This document shows, piece after piece, positions 32,365 through 39,402 of a stretch of DNA of 39,513 nt. The notes under the pieces were generated by a model. It was not told the DNA's origin. It made no database searches and was given only the letters and a program-made list of their open reading frames with translations. Source of the stretch: Nitrososphaerota archaeon (GTDB lineage: Archaea > Thermoproteota > Nitrososphaeria > Nitrososphaerales > Nitrosopumilaceae); the NCBI GenBank assembly GCA_028867675.1, contig JAGWGA010000013.1, positions 1-39,513 of the forward strand, read 5' to 3'. Position 1 is the first letter of the stretch. Every line of letters begins with the position of its first letter. Made by a program: the position numbers and the translations under genes.

Positions 32365-32787
32365 GTGGTAATTGATATGCAATCTATCCAAAACATCAGT
32401 CATGTAAATTACTCTCTAGAAACATTCGAGTCATTTTGTGACGAAATTTTGCATTTGGATCCTAAAATAAGATTTGTTGGAATAATTGATGATAAAGGAA
32501 AACTGCTTACTAAAAATACAAGAAAAGGGTTAGAAGTTTTCATTGAGACCAAAGATCTAGAGATTCTTCTAATGGAAACCGCATTAGGGGTAAGGATGCG
32601 TAGAGAGCATGATGACCAACTTGGACCTGTAAACTTTACTATATCTTATGGTAGGAACATACTCTCTATAATATTTCCATTCAAGCAAGAAATGTTATGT
32701 GTCTCAGCTGAAAAAGAGATTGATTTTTCAAAAATTCCATTTGTTATACTACATCTCTTGGAGACAAGAATTGCAAAAAAGGTTTAG
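32365..32787 (+). CDS. Thaumarchaeal DUF6659-like cytosolic protein
   Basis: A 140-residue soluble protein: TFESFCDEILHLDPKIRFVGIIDDKGKLL, ETALGVRMRREHDDQLGPVNFTISYGRNILSIIFPF and a late LCVSAEK segment. This pattern (sensor-like alpha/beta fold similar to roadblock or profilin-like folds) is that of a family expanded in thaumarchaea, DUF6659 to my recollection. Function is unknown. The start is GTG 32365, or ATG 32377. The dyad copy 2 and a TATA box directly upstream place it in the same putative regulon as the exporter. The zinc-finger microprotein follows 20 bases downstream. Confidence 0.75.
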   Translation: MVIDMQSIQNISHVNYSLETFESFCDEILHLDPKIRFVGIIDDKGKLLTKNTRKGLEVFIETKDLEILLMETALGVRMRREHDDQLGPVNFTISYGRNILSIIFPFKQEMLCVSAEKEIDFSKIPFVILHLLETRIAKKV

Positions 32788-32807
32788 AACTCACATGAGA
32801 AAATAAA

Positions 32808-32948
32808 ATGTTTGATAAAGGGAAAGATTTCAAATGTAAGGAATGTGGGATGCAATTCTTGGATGATGTTAGATTAGAAAGACACTTCAGAGTTGCTCAT
32901 CCAACAAAACATGATGGATTTAGACAAAAATGGTATTGGGACAATTAA
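32808..32948 (+). CDS. 46-residue C2H2 zinc-finger microprotein
   Basis: ATG 32808 to TAA 32946-32948. The sequence FKCKECGMQFLDDVRLERHF and on to AH gives a classical C2H2 finger, C10-x2-C13-x12-H26-x4-H31, followed by a basic/aromatic tail (KHDGFRQKWYWDN). This is nearly the eukaryotic consensus, and single-finger proteins like this are known in thaumarchaea. It lies between the DUF6659-like gene and another zinc-binding microprotein, all on one strand with small gaps, so they may share the transcript from the dyad-2 promoter. Confidence 0.85.
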   Translation: MFDKGKDFKCKECGMQFLDDVRLERHFRVAHPTKHDGFRQKWYWDN

Positions 32949-32951
32949 GAT

Positions 32952-33116
32952 ATGATGGATTTTAAACTAGAACCAAGAGATATTGCAAGATTAAGTACAA
33001 TTGGAAACAATATTTGTAGAAAATGTAGTAATCCACTAGTTGAAGGGGATATTGTAATAAGAATTGGGGCAAGACCTACAAAATATTTTCATAAAGACTG
33101 TTTTAGACCTTACTGA
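32952..33116 (+). CDS. 54-residue zinc-binding microprotein
   Basis: ATG 32952 (or 32955) to TGA 33114-33116, three bases after the C2H2 gene. It has NICRKCSNPLVEGDIVIRIG and then YFHKDCFRPY: C22-x2-C25 and H47-x2-C50, a zinc-ribbon or LIM/PARP-finger-like arrangement. An N-terminal helix (EPRDIARLSTI) precedes the knuckle. It is probably co-transcribed with the C2H2 microprotein. Function is unknown; binding of nucleic acid or protein is possible. Together these two fill most of the gap between the genes at 32365 and 33311. Confidence 0.8.
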   Translation: MMDFKLEPRDIARLSTIGNNICRKCSNPLVEGDIVIRIGARPTKYFHKDCFRPY

Positions 33117-33160
33117 AATTTTTCATTAATAATTTTATATCTAAAATTCACTCTTCACTA

Positions 33161-33180
33161 ACAATGTTCTTGAACAAGGT
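33161..33180. promoter_or_regulatory. Envelope-regulon dyad, copy 3
   Basis: ACAATGTTCTTGAACAAGGT, identical over these 20 bases to copy 2 and with the same CACTA flank. It is followed by TTTGACAAG and a TATA-like GTTTTATGT, ahead of the exporter operon at 33311. Confidence 0.65.
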
Positions 33181-33214
33181 TTGACAAGTGTTTTATGTAA
33201 AATTTTTTAACTAA

Positions 33215-33228
33215 GATATCATGATATC
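33215..33228. promoter_or_regulatory. 14-bp perfect palindrome at the exporter-operon start site
   Basis: GATATCATGATATC is self-complementary over 14 bases. It lies about 20-30 bases after the presumed TATA box, so over the likely transcription start of the exporter operon. It is a candidate second operator. Confidence 0.45.
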
Positions 33229-33310
33229 ACATGCTTTGCAATTATGTAACTCCTATAGAGATTTCAGTGTATATGAAATTCTGTTGGATGAATTTTAAAG
33301 GGTATTAACT

Positions 33311-34057
33311 ATGAAAAAAAATACACAAAATTTGACAGTTGAAAAAAACATGGAAGACGAATCTAACGACAATTCTATCGCACTTCGAGTTGAAAATCTC
33401 ACCAAGATCTATAATACCTCTGCAGGAAGGGTGGTTGCTCTTGATAACGCAAGTTTTTCTATTAAAAAGGGAGAATTTGTTTCTATTGTGGGGCCTTCTG
33501 GCAGCGGCAAGTCTACTATACTAAATTTAGTTGGTGCACTTGATAGGCCTAGTAGTGGAAAAATCTTCATTGATGAAGTAGACATATTTTCCTTAACTGA
33601 TTCTGAAATCGCTACTATGAGAAACAGAAGTATTGGCTTTATCTTTCAGTCATTTAATTTGATTAATCGCACTACTGTTCATAAAAATGTAAAATTGCCT
33701 GGAATTATAGCTGGCATGTCAAACGATGTAGCAGATTATCGTGCCATGAAAATATTGGAAGCACTTGATATTGCTGGCAAGGCAAAACAAAAACCAGTGA
33801 ATCTTAGTGGTGGTCAACAACAAAGAGTTGCAATTGCCCGCTCTTTGATTAATAATCCAACTATACTATTAGCAGATGAGCCTACTGGAAACTTGGATAC
33901 AAAGACTGGCGATGATGTATTTGCAATGATGAAAAATCTTTCACACAAATTCAAACGTACTATTGTAATGGTAACACACAATCCAGAGTTGGCAGAATCT
34001 ACGGATAGATCCATATACCTACGAGACGGGAGGATAGAGAAAGATGTCGTCAATTAA
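33311..34057 (+). CDS. ABC transporter ATPase (MacB/LolD-like)
   Basis: The 248-residue ATPase has Walker A GPSGSGKS (residues 61-68), signature LSGGQQQR, Walker B ILLADEPTGNLDTKT, and H-loop VTHNPEL. The DEPTGNLD motif is typical of the MacB/LolD/FtsE subfamily that powers mechanotransmission permeases. About 25 N-terminal residues are extra and charged. It is the first gene of an operon ATPase-exoprotein-permease. The ATG lies about 90 bases after the probable transcript start, and the 3' end overlaps the next ORF by 14 bases. Confidence 0.94.
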   Translation: MKKNTQNLTVEKNMEDESNDNSIALRVENLTKIYNTSAGRVVALDNASFSIKKGEFVSIVGPSGSGKSTILNLVGALDRPSSGKIFIDEVDIFSLTDSEIATMRNRSIGFIFQSFNLINRTTVHKNVKLPGIIAGMSNDVADYRAMKILEALDIAGKAKQKPVNLSGGQQQRVAIARSLINNPTILLADEPTGNLDTKTGDDVFAMMKNLSHKFKRTIVMVTHNPELAESTDRSIYLRDGRIEKDVVN

Positions 34058-36206
34058 ACCGATCAAGTCTTTTACAAAAAGACTTGGTGTAAAAATAACA
34101 ATTCCAATACTGATCTTGATGCTTCTCGTACCTACGACACTTGTTTCTTTTAACGCATATGGGCAAACAACTACTACTACAACTACAACAACTGGTGTGC
34201 CTCCGCAGACACAAGACTGTTTTGCTCCACTTACTACTATACTTGATGCCACTTATGCTGGACCTGTAGTAGTTGATTCGTATTGGGTAGACCAAGGAAC
34301 GTCTTCTTCAACTGATATAACAAGTAATCCTGTCAAAAAGGAAATAGGTCCTGGAGAAGGACCATCAGTATTTGCTGTAGTCATGAATAATAGGAATTCA
34401 AACTTTCCAATTACATCCATCACTGCATTTCTAAACTTGCCATCTGGATTTGTAGCCACTGGGGAAAGCAAGAATCCCCAATTGCTTCAAAATTATAATC
34501 AAGCATCCGCAGTAGTCCATAAGGGAGGTACACAGGGACAACAGTTTGCTTTAGCAAATTATTATGGTCAAGTTCCAGTTGGAGGTTCATTTACTATGTA
34601 TTTTAACATAAACGTATTACCTTCTGCCCAAGTTGGTACTCTTTCTACTACAGTTGTTGCAAATTATGTACAAGTGGGAGTGGTTGGACAACAATGTTCT
34701 TCTGCACTACTTGATGTCCCATTTGTACTCCCAGGAAAAGTAGTATTGGATGCATCTGTAGTAACTCCAGATCTTGTTCCACAGAGTAAAAATACAGTTT
34801 CATTTGCAATTGAAAACAAAGGTACTGCTGATGCAACTGGAGTGGTAGCAACAATTGCAAGTCTTGGCAATTCTAAAGGTGCCACAGGGTCAAGTAGTAG
34901 CGGAGGTGCACTTGTGTTACAGTCAACGTCTACAGTTCTTGTAAATCTTGGACCAAGTACATTTAACATTGGAACAATACATCCAGGCTCAAAAGTTATA
35001 GTAAGTACTACTCTTTTCCCAGGAGCTGCTGCAAGTGGTTCTACACAAAATGCAGAACTTTCAATAAACTATCAAAATGCTTGGGGTAAACTCTTAACAG
35101 CTGATGTCAATACGGGACTTGTTATTCCACCAAATCCACCAGAATCTCTTAGCTTGTCGTATCTTGGAAATACTACAACTCCTTTGATTACTTCAGGCAT
35201 GTTAGATGACTTAAATTTTGCAGTTCAAAACAATAGTACTAATCCAATGTCTAATATTGTTGTCTCACTTGTACCACAATCCACTTCTGTATCTATAGTT
35301 GGTACATCTACTTGGACAATACAAAACATGAATCCTGGAGACAGACAGATATTGTCAACCAAGGTATATGCAGCAAATTCTCTTATCAACTCTCCATCTT
35401 CATTTACATTGACTGCAAACTATGTTTCAAAAGGACAATCACAAACAAACTCTCTTACACTTGGAACATTTGTTGTAGGAAACATCAAACTCCAAGTCTA
35501 TGATCTTACATCTACATCTGGGGCCAGTCCTGGTGTTACAGGTAATCTTCTAAATCAGGGAAGTACAACTGGATTGTTTACAACAATCCAACTTGCTCCT
35601 TCTCCACTACTTGATGCAATCAGAGCTGCAAGAATTGCAAATTTCACAAATAGTACTAATGGACAAGCATCAACATTTGCAGGTTCTAGTTCACAAGGAC
35701 AAGGCGGTGCCGGAGGTCAAGGATTCCAAGGACGTGGTGGCGGTGCCGGAGGTCAAGGATTCCAAGGACGTGGTGGCGGTGCCGGAGGTCAAGGTGGATT
35801 TGCACCGCAATTCATAGGAGATCTTTCACCTGATTCTCCAATTCCATTTAGTGTTCCTATTAGGGGAATAAATTCCCTATCTCCTGGAATGTATCCTGTA
35901 GCATTCAAAGTATTATATGCAGATGATCTGAAGAACTTTCATACTGTCATACTAAATGGTACGGTTGCTATTTCTGGCAAAGGTTCAGGACCTGTAGTGC
36001 GTCAAACATCAATTTTTGATAAGATACCGTTACCTATGCCGGAAATCACTATCCCAGCAATTGGAATTGCTGTAGCGATTGCAGTGACAATACTTGTAAT
36101 AAAAAGAAAAAGATCGAAAAATAAAAAACTAAAACTAGTGGCAAAAGGTGAAGACGACATAGTTTCGATATTCGATAGTGACAAAAAGAAAAAAAATGAA
36201 TCCTAA
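34044..36206 (+). CDS. Large secreted, membrane-anchored COG1361-like exoprotein of the exporter operon
   Basis: The 720-residue protein begins with a signal peptide (helix about residues 15-37 ending SFNAYG-QT) followed by a Thr run. Then come several beta-sandwich domains of the COG1361/CARDB type (VSFAIENKGTADATGVVATI, LNFAVQNNSTNPMSNIVVSL, VTGNLLNQGSTTGLFTTIQL). A Gly/Gln-rich repeat is near residues 550-585. A C-terminal helix (about 672-690) is followed by a strongly basic cytosolic tail. In archaea such proteins often accompany MacB-like ATPase/permease pairs and may form the outer part. Overlaps (14 bases before, 11-29 after) show coupling with both neighbours. Confidence 0.85.
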   Translation: MSSIKPIKSFTKRLGVKITIPILILMLLVPTTLVSFNAYGQTTTTTTTTTGVPPQTQDCFAPLTTILDATYAGPVVVDSYWVDQGTSSSTDITSNPVKKEIGPGEGPSVFAVVMNNRNSNFPITSITAFLNLPSGFVATGESKNPQLLQNYNQASAVVHKGGTQGQQFALANYYGQVPVGGSFTMYFNINVLPSAQVGTLSTTVVANYVQVGVVGQQCSSALLDVPFVLPGKVVLDASVVTPDLVPQSKNTVSFAIENKGTADATGVVATIASLGNSKGATGSSSSGGALVLQSTSTVLVNLGPSTFNIGTIHPGSKVIVSTTLFPGAAASGSTQNAELSINYQNAWGKLLTADVNTGLVIPPNPPESLSLSYLGNTTTPLITSGMLDDLNFAVQNNSTNPMSNIVVSLVPQSTSVSIVGTSTWTIQNMNPGDRQILSTKVYAANSLINSPSSFTLTANYVSKGQSQTNSLTLGTFVVGNIKLQVYDLTSTSGASPGVTGNLLNQGSTTGLFTTIQLAPSPLLDAIRAARIANFTNSTNGQASTFAGSSSQGQGGAGGQGFQGRGGGAGGQGFQGRGGGAGGQGGFAPQFIGDLSPDSPIPFSVPIRGINSLSPGMYPVAFKVLYADDLKNFHTVILNGTVAISGKGSGPVVRQTSIFDKIPLPMPEITIPAIGIAVAIAVTILVIKRKRSKNKKLKLVAKGEDDIVSIFDSDKKKKNES
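35703..35794 (+). repeat. 36-bp tandem repeat encoding 12-residue Gly/Gln-rich units
   Basis: Units start at 35703, 35739 and 35775 (the last is incomplete). They are identical at the DNA level and encode GGAGGQGFQGRG. Identity points to recent expansion inside the exoprotein gene. Confidence 0.9.
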
Positions 36207-37437
36207 AGATATTTTTTTATTAGCTTTCGAGGCATTAGTTGATAGGAAAGTAAGAACAGTCCTGACCATACTGATGGTTGTTCTTGGAAGTAGTCTTGTT
36301 GTAATATTAAATGGACTAAGTGCAGGTCAAGCTGCTTTCTTGGAACAACAATTTAACACTTTGGCTGCTAACGTTCTTTTTGTAGGGAGTGGACAACGTT
36401 CATTCAGTTCTTTTGCAACTTCTACAAGTAATTCTTTGATAATAAATAATGTAGTTCTGGCAAAAATCAAATCTCTTCCAAATGTGTCTGACGCTATACC
36501 AGAATATACTGGATCTGTTCAGATGAATGTTGAAGGAAATACTCAACGTGCATCTATTACCTCAATTGATCCATCAAAGTTAGTAGTTGAACTACCAAAT
36601 CTTCAATATGTTGATGGTTCTACAATAAAACCCGGAGATCGCTCATCAGCTATTGTTGGTGATACTATAGTGAATCCACCAGGTGCATCTACCCCATTTC
36701 TTACACTTGGTGAAACAATAAAGGCAACCGCGACTTATTCTGATTCAAGTGGATCACATACTGTAGTAAAAAATTTTGTTATTACTGGAATACTAAAACC
36801 GTCTGGTAATGCTGGAATAGATCGTTCAGTTATCATAAATCTTGATGCTGGTAATGAATTACTACACAAATTAAACAGGTATGATCAGATAATAGTTGCA
36901 GCTACCACTCCTGATGACGTGGATACAGTACAAGGAGAATTGACGTCTACATTTGGGAAAACTCTTGGTGCTACAACACCAAAAGCTTTGATGGCAGTAA
37001 GAGTACAAGCTGCCAGCGGAAATAATGCCTTTATCCTAATGGTTGGAATCATTGCACTTGTTGTGGGTGCAGTTGGAATTGTTACTACTTTGTATAATTC
37101 CGTTACAGAAAGAATTAGAGAAATAGGTACAATGAAAGCAATAGGGGCACAGAATACTGAAATACTTGCTCTCTTTATTGTTGAAGCCGCACTGATTGGA
37201 ATAATTGGAGCTTCATTAGGAACCATCATCGGAATAGTTGGTGGTTACATACTATCTATTTTTACAACAACTTCTCCTGCAGGAGGAGGTCCGCCTATAC
37301 ATATACCTCCAATATTTGTTCCAATGGACTTGATCAAAGTCTGGCTACTCTCATTATTCCTAAGTGTTCTAGCTGGAATGTATCCTGCATGGAAAGCATC
37401 AAAGCTTTCTCCAATGGTTGCATTAAGAAGAGAATAA
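36178..37437 (+). CDS. MacB/FtsX-like ABC permease
   Basis: The 419-residue permease has the MacB fold: an N-terminal helix (about residues 25-45, TVLTILMVVLGSSLVVIL), a large extracytoplasmic domain of about 240 residues, then three helices near residues 283-306, 331-358 and 384-404. The FtsX-type segment VTERIREIGTMKAIGAQNTEILALF is present, as is the terminal YPAWKASKLSPMVALRRE. It pairs with the ATPase at 33311 to drive export or envelope work by mechanotransmission. The GTG start at 36178 overlaps the exoprotein gene by 29 bases; ATG 36196 (MNPKDIF) is an alternative and perhaps better. Confidence 0.93.
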   Translation: MTKRKKMNPKDIFLLAFEALVDRKVRTVLTILMVVLGSSLVVILNGLSAGQAAFLEQQFNTLAANVLFVGSGQRSFSSFATSTSNSLIINNVVLAKIKSLPNVSDAIPEYTGSVQMNVEGNTQRASITSIDPSKLVVELPNLQYVDGSTIKPGDRSSAIVGDTIVNPPGASTPFLTLGETIKATATYSDSSGSHTVVKNFVITGILKPSGNAGIDRSVIINLDAGNELLHKLNRYDQIIVAATTPDDVDTVQGELTSTFGKTLGATTPKALMAVRVQAASGNNAFILMVGIIALVVGAVGIVTTLYNSVTERIREIGTMKAIGAQNTEILALFIVEAALIGIIGASLGTIIGIVGGYILSIFTTTSPAGGGPPIHIPPIFVPMDLIKVWLLSLFLSVLAGMYPAWKASKLSPMVALRRE

Positions 37438-37466
37438 AATACAAATTTTAAGTATATTTTTTCTAA

Positions 37467-37697
37467 TTACTTTATCATTGATCTTAGCTTACCTGGAGTT
37501 GCCTTCATGATTTCATCTTTAGTGTATGGCCTGTTCAATCTTTTTTGGATTAGAACTATGCTCATTCCTCTTGGTATCTCCTTTCTTGAACTCAAAAAAC
37601 TCTGATATCTTTCTTTTTCCTCTTCAGTACAAAATACCGTTTCATAATTACTGGATATCCAGACTTGTTCAAATACTTCATCGTTAATTTGCATCAT
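37467..37697 (-). CDS. Small hypothetical protein
   Basis: A 76-residue soluble protein, MMQINDEVFEQVWISSNYETVF at the start, with an acidic/basic helix (TEEEKERYQSFLSSRKEI) and a C-terminal segment RLNRPYTKDEIMKATPGKLRSMIK. It has no recognised domain. It is the only minus-strand gene inside the exporter region and lies 38 bases before the dyad of the next gene, divergent from it. It could be controlled by the same dyad (37736-37755). Function is unknown. Confidence 0.7.
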   Translation of the reverse strand: MMQINDEVFEQVWISSNYETVFCTEEEKERYQSFLSSRKEIPRGMSIVLIQKRLNRPYTKDEIMKATPGKLRSMIK

Positions 37698-37735
37698 GGC
37701 ATATCTATGTTAAAGAATCTATAAGGAATTGTGAT

Positions 37736-37755
37736 ACATTGTTCAGTAACAAAGT
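37736..37755. promoter_or_regulatory. Envelope-regulon dyad, copy 4
   Basis: ACATTGTTCAGTAACAAAGT keeps TGTTC-N4-ACAA-R-GT but not the full right arm. It precedes a TATA-like CTTTATCCCTAAATA and the gene at 37792. The small minus-strand gene ending at 37697 is on the other side. Confidence 0.55.
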
Positions 37756-37791
37756 TACTTTATCCCTAAATACCCAGAAAAAAATGTTAAA

Positions 37792-38481
37792 GTGTTGAAT
37801 TTAAGATTTTTTGCACTTTTAGGAATAATATTCATTGCGGGGTCAATATTTGCAGTGCAGGCCAATGCACAATATCAAGGTCAATACGGCTCACAACAAA
37901 ATCAAATCCCACGTACTCCTGTAAATGGCGCCTATTCCAACTCTGACTTTGGAGTGCAAATAACACTCCCTGATGGATGGAATGGTTTTGAAATGAAACG
38001 ATCTTCTGGAACCACTTCTGTCATGGCATTTCCCGGTGGAATGCCTACTCCTGGACAACGTCCTCCAGTAATGATGACGATATCAATGCAACCAAAAACT
38101 GCCACATCATCTCCACAATATATGCCACAACGTTTACCACAGAATGAAACCTGTAATACTGATTCTACAAACATGAAGACTATCAATACGATGAATGTTA
38201 ATGAAGTGATAGTGGACTGTACTGGACCTATGACAATGAAGGCTAAATATGAAATAGCACAGACTGACTCCGCATACATTGTACTTGGATTTAGAGCCAA
38301 TCCTTCTTCAGGCTATGATTCTCAAGTTGCCACATTTGATTCTGCAGTTAATACACTTCAAGTGGCAAATGCCATTGCACCTCCAGCCGTACCTGAATTC
38401 CCAATTGCTATTCTAGTCTTGATTGTTGCGACATTCTCAATAGTTGTGATTTCAAGAAAAACTCATGCGTTAAAACTCTAG
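37792..38481 (+). CDS. Secreted protein with PEFP C-terminal membrane anchor
   Basis: The 229-residue protein has a signal peptide (hydrophobic about residues 5-22, ending VQANA-QY) and a Gln/Tyr-rich start. An extracytoplasmic domain follows (YSNSDFGVQITLPDGWNGFE, like PsbP/Mog1-type folds), with Met/Pro-rich parts and two Cys (NETC, VDC). The C-terminus is PAVPEFPIAILVLIVATFSIVV followed by SRKTHALKL. The PEF motif, hydrophobic helix and basic end match archaeal PEF-CTERM-like sorting signals. The start is GTG 37792 or TTG 37795. It has dyad copy 4 upstream and precedes the second ATPase by 51 bases. Confidence 0.85.
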   Translation: MLNLRFFALLGIIFIAGSIFAVQANAQYQGQYGSQQNQIPRTPVNGAYSNSDFGVQITLPDGWNGFEMKRSSGTTSVMAFPGGMPTPGQRPPVMMTISMQPKTATSSPQYMPQRLPQNETCNTDSTNMKTINTMNVNEVIVDCTGPMTMKAKYEIAQTDSAYIVLGFRANPSSGYDSQVATFDSAVNTLQVANAIAPPAVPEFPIAILVLIVATFSIVVISRKTHALKL

Positions 38482-38532
38482 GACAAAATGATTGATTAAA
38501 TAATTCCTTTAACATAAAATAAACATAAAATA

Positions 38533-39309
38533 ATGACAAAATCTATTGGTGTGCAAAATGATGAGAAAAATACTAACGATGTAAGTAACACCAAGTCTGA
38601 AAAATCTATGCAATCCATTATAGATGATTTTGTATTAAAAACTGAGCATGTTTACAAGACATTTGATTCTGCAGCAGGTAAAGTTATTGCACTAGAAGAT
38701 ATAAACTTCAAAGTAAAAAGGGGTCAGTTTGTATCGATAATGGGCCCATCTGGGAGTGGTAAATCTACACTTCTCAATATCCTTGGAGCGCTAGACAGGC
38801 CATCATCTGGCAAAGTCATCATCAATGGATATGACATATTTTCACTTGCAGATTCTGAAATTGCAACCATGAGAAATCGTCTAATAGGATACATCTTTCA
38901 ATCGTATAATCTGGTAAATAGATCCACAGTTGAGATTAATGTCAAACTTCCTGCAATCATAGCAGGAATGTCTACATCTGAGGCAAACTCTAGAGCAAAG
39001 AAAATTTTAGAAGAACTTGGAATTGCAGACAAGGCAAAACAAAAACCATCTAATCTAAGTGGTGGTCAACAACAAAGAGTTGCAATTGCAAGGTGTTTGA
39101 TTAACAATCCAGCAATAATTATGGCAGATGAACCTACGGGAAACTTGGATACAAAAACTGGTCAAGACATATTTGATATGCTAAAGCTACTATCACATAA
39201 GTTTGGACGTACTATATTGATGGTTACCCACAATCCTGAACTTGCACAATTAACAGATAGAACAGTTCTGATAAAAGATGGTAGAATTGAAAACGATATT
39301 ATGAATTAA
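38533..39309 (+). CDS. Second MacB/LolD-like ABC ATPase (orphan paralogue)
   Basis: A 258-residue ATPase close in sequence to the one at 33311: identical or near identical in GPSGSGKST, LNLVGALDRPSSGK/LNILGALDRPSSGK, DSEIATMRNR, KAKQKPxNLSGGQQQRVAIAR, DEPTGNLDTKTG and VTHNPELA. The differences are scattered, so it is a real old duplicate. It also has about 35 extra charged N-terminal residues. No permease follows in the window; next is a gene on the other strand. It may use the upstream permease (36178), or act with one elsewhere. Two AACATAAAATA direct repeats lie just before the start. Confidence 0.93.
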   Translation: MTKSIGVQNDEKNTNDVSNTKSEKSMQSIIDDFVLKTEHVYKTFDSAAGKVIALEDINFKVKRGQFVSIMGPSGSGKSTLLNILGALDRPSSGKVIINGYDIFSLADSEIATMRNRLIGYIFQSYNLVNRSTVEINVKLPAIIAGMSTSEANSRAKKILEELGIADKAKQKPSNLSGGQQQRVAIARCLINNPAIIMADEPTGNLDTKTGQDIFDMLKLLSHKFGRTILMVTHNPELAQLTDRTVLIKDGRIENDIMN

Positions 39310-39402
39310 TTTCTTGTATACTTCATAATTTTTTAAACTGAAATTATTGTTACGATGACTTAAAAAAATTGTATGAAAGAAAAATCTTTCATTTGGGTTA
39401 AT
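39310..39402. other. AT-rich intergenic region
   Basis: No gene, RNA or clear hairpin was seen between the orphan ATPase and the partial minus-strand gene. It holds several T-runs that could end either transcript. Confidence 0.4.
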
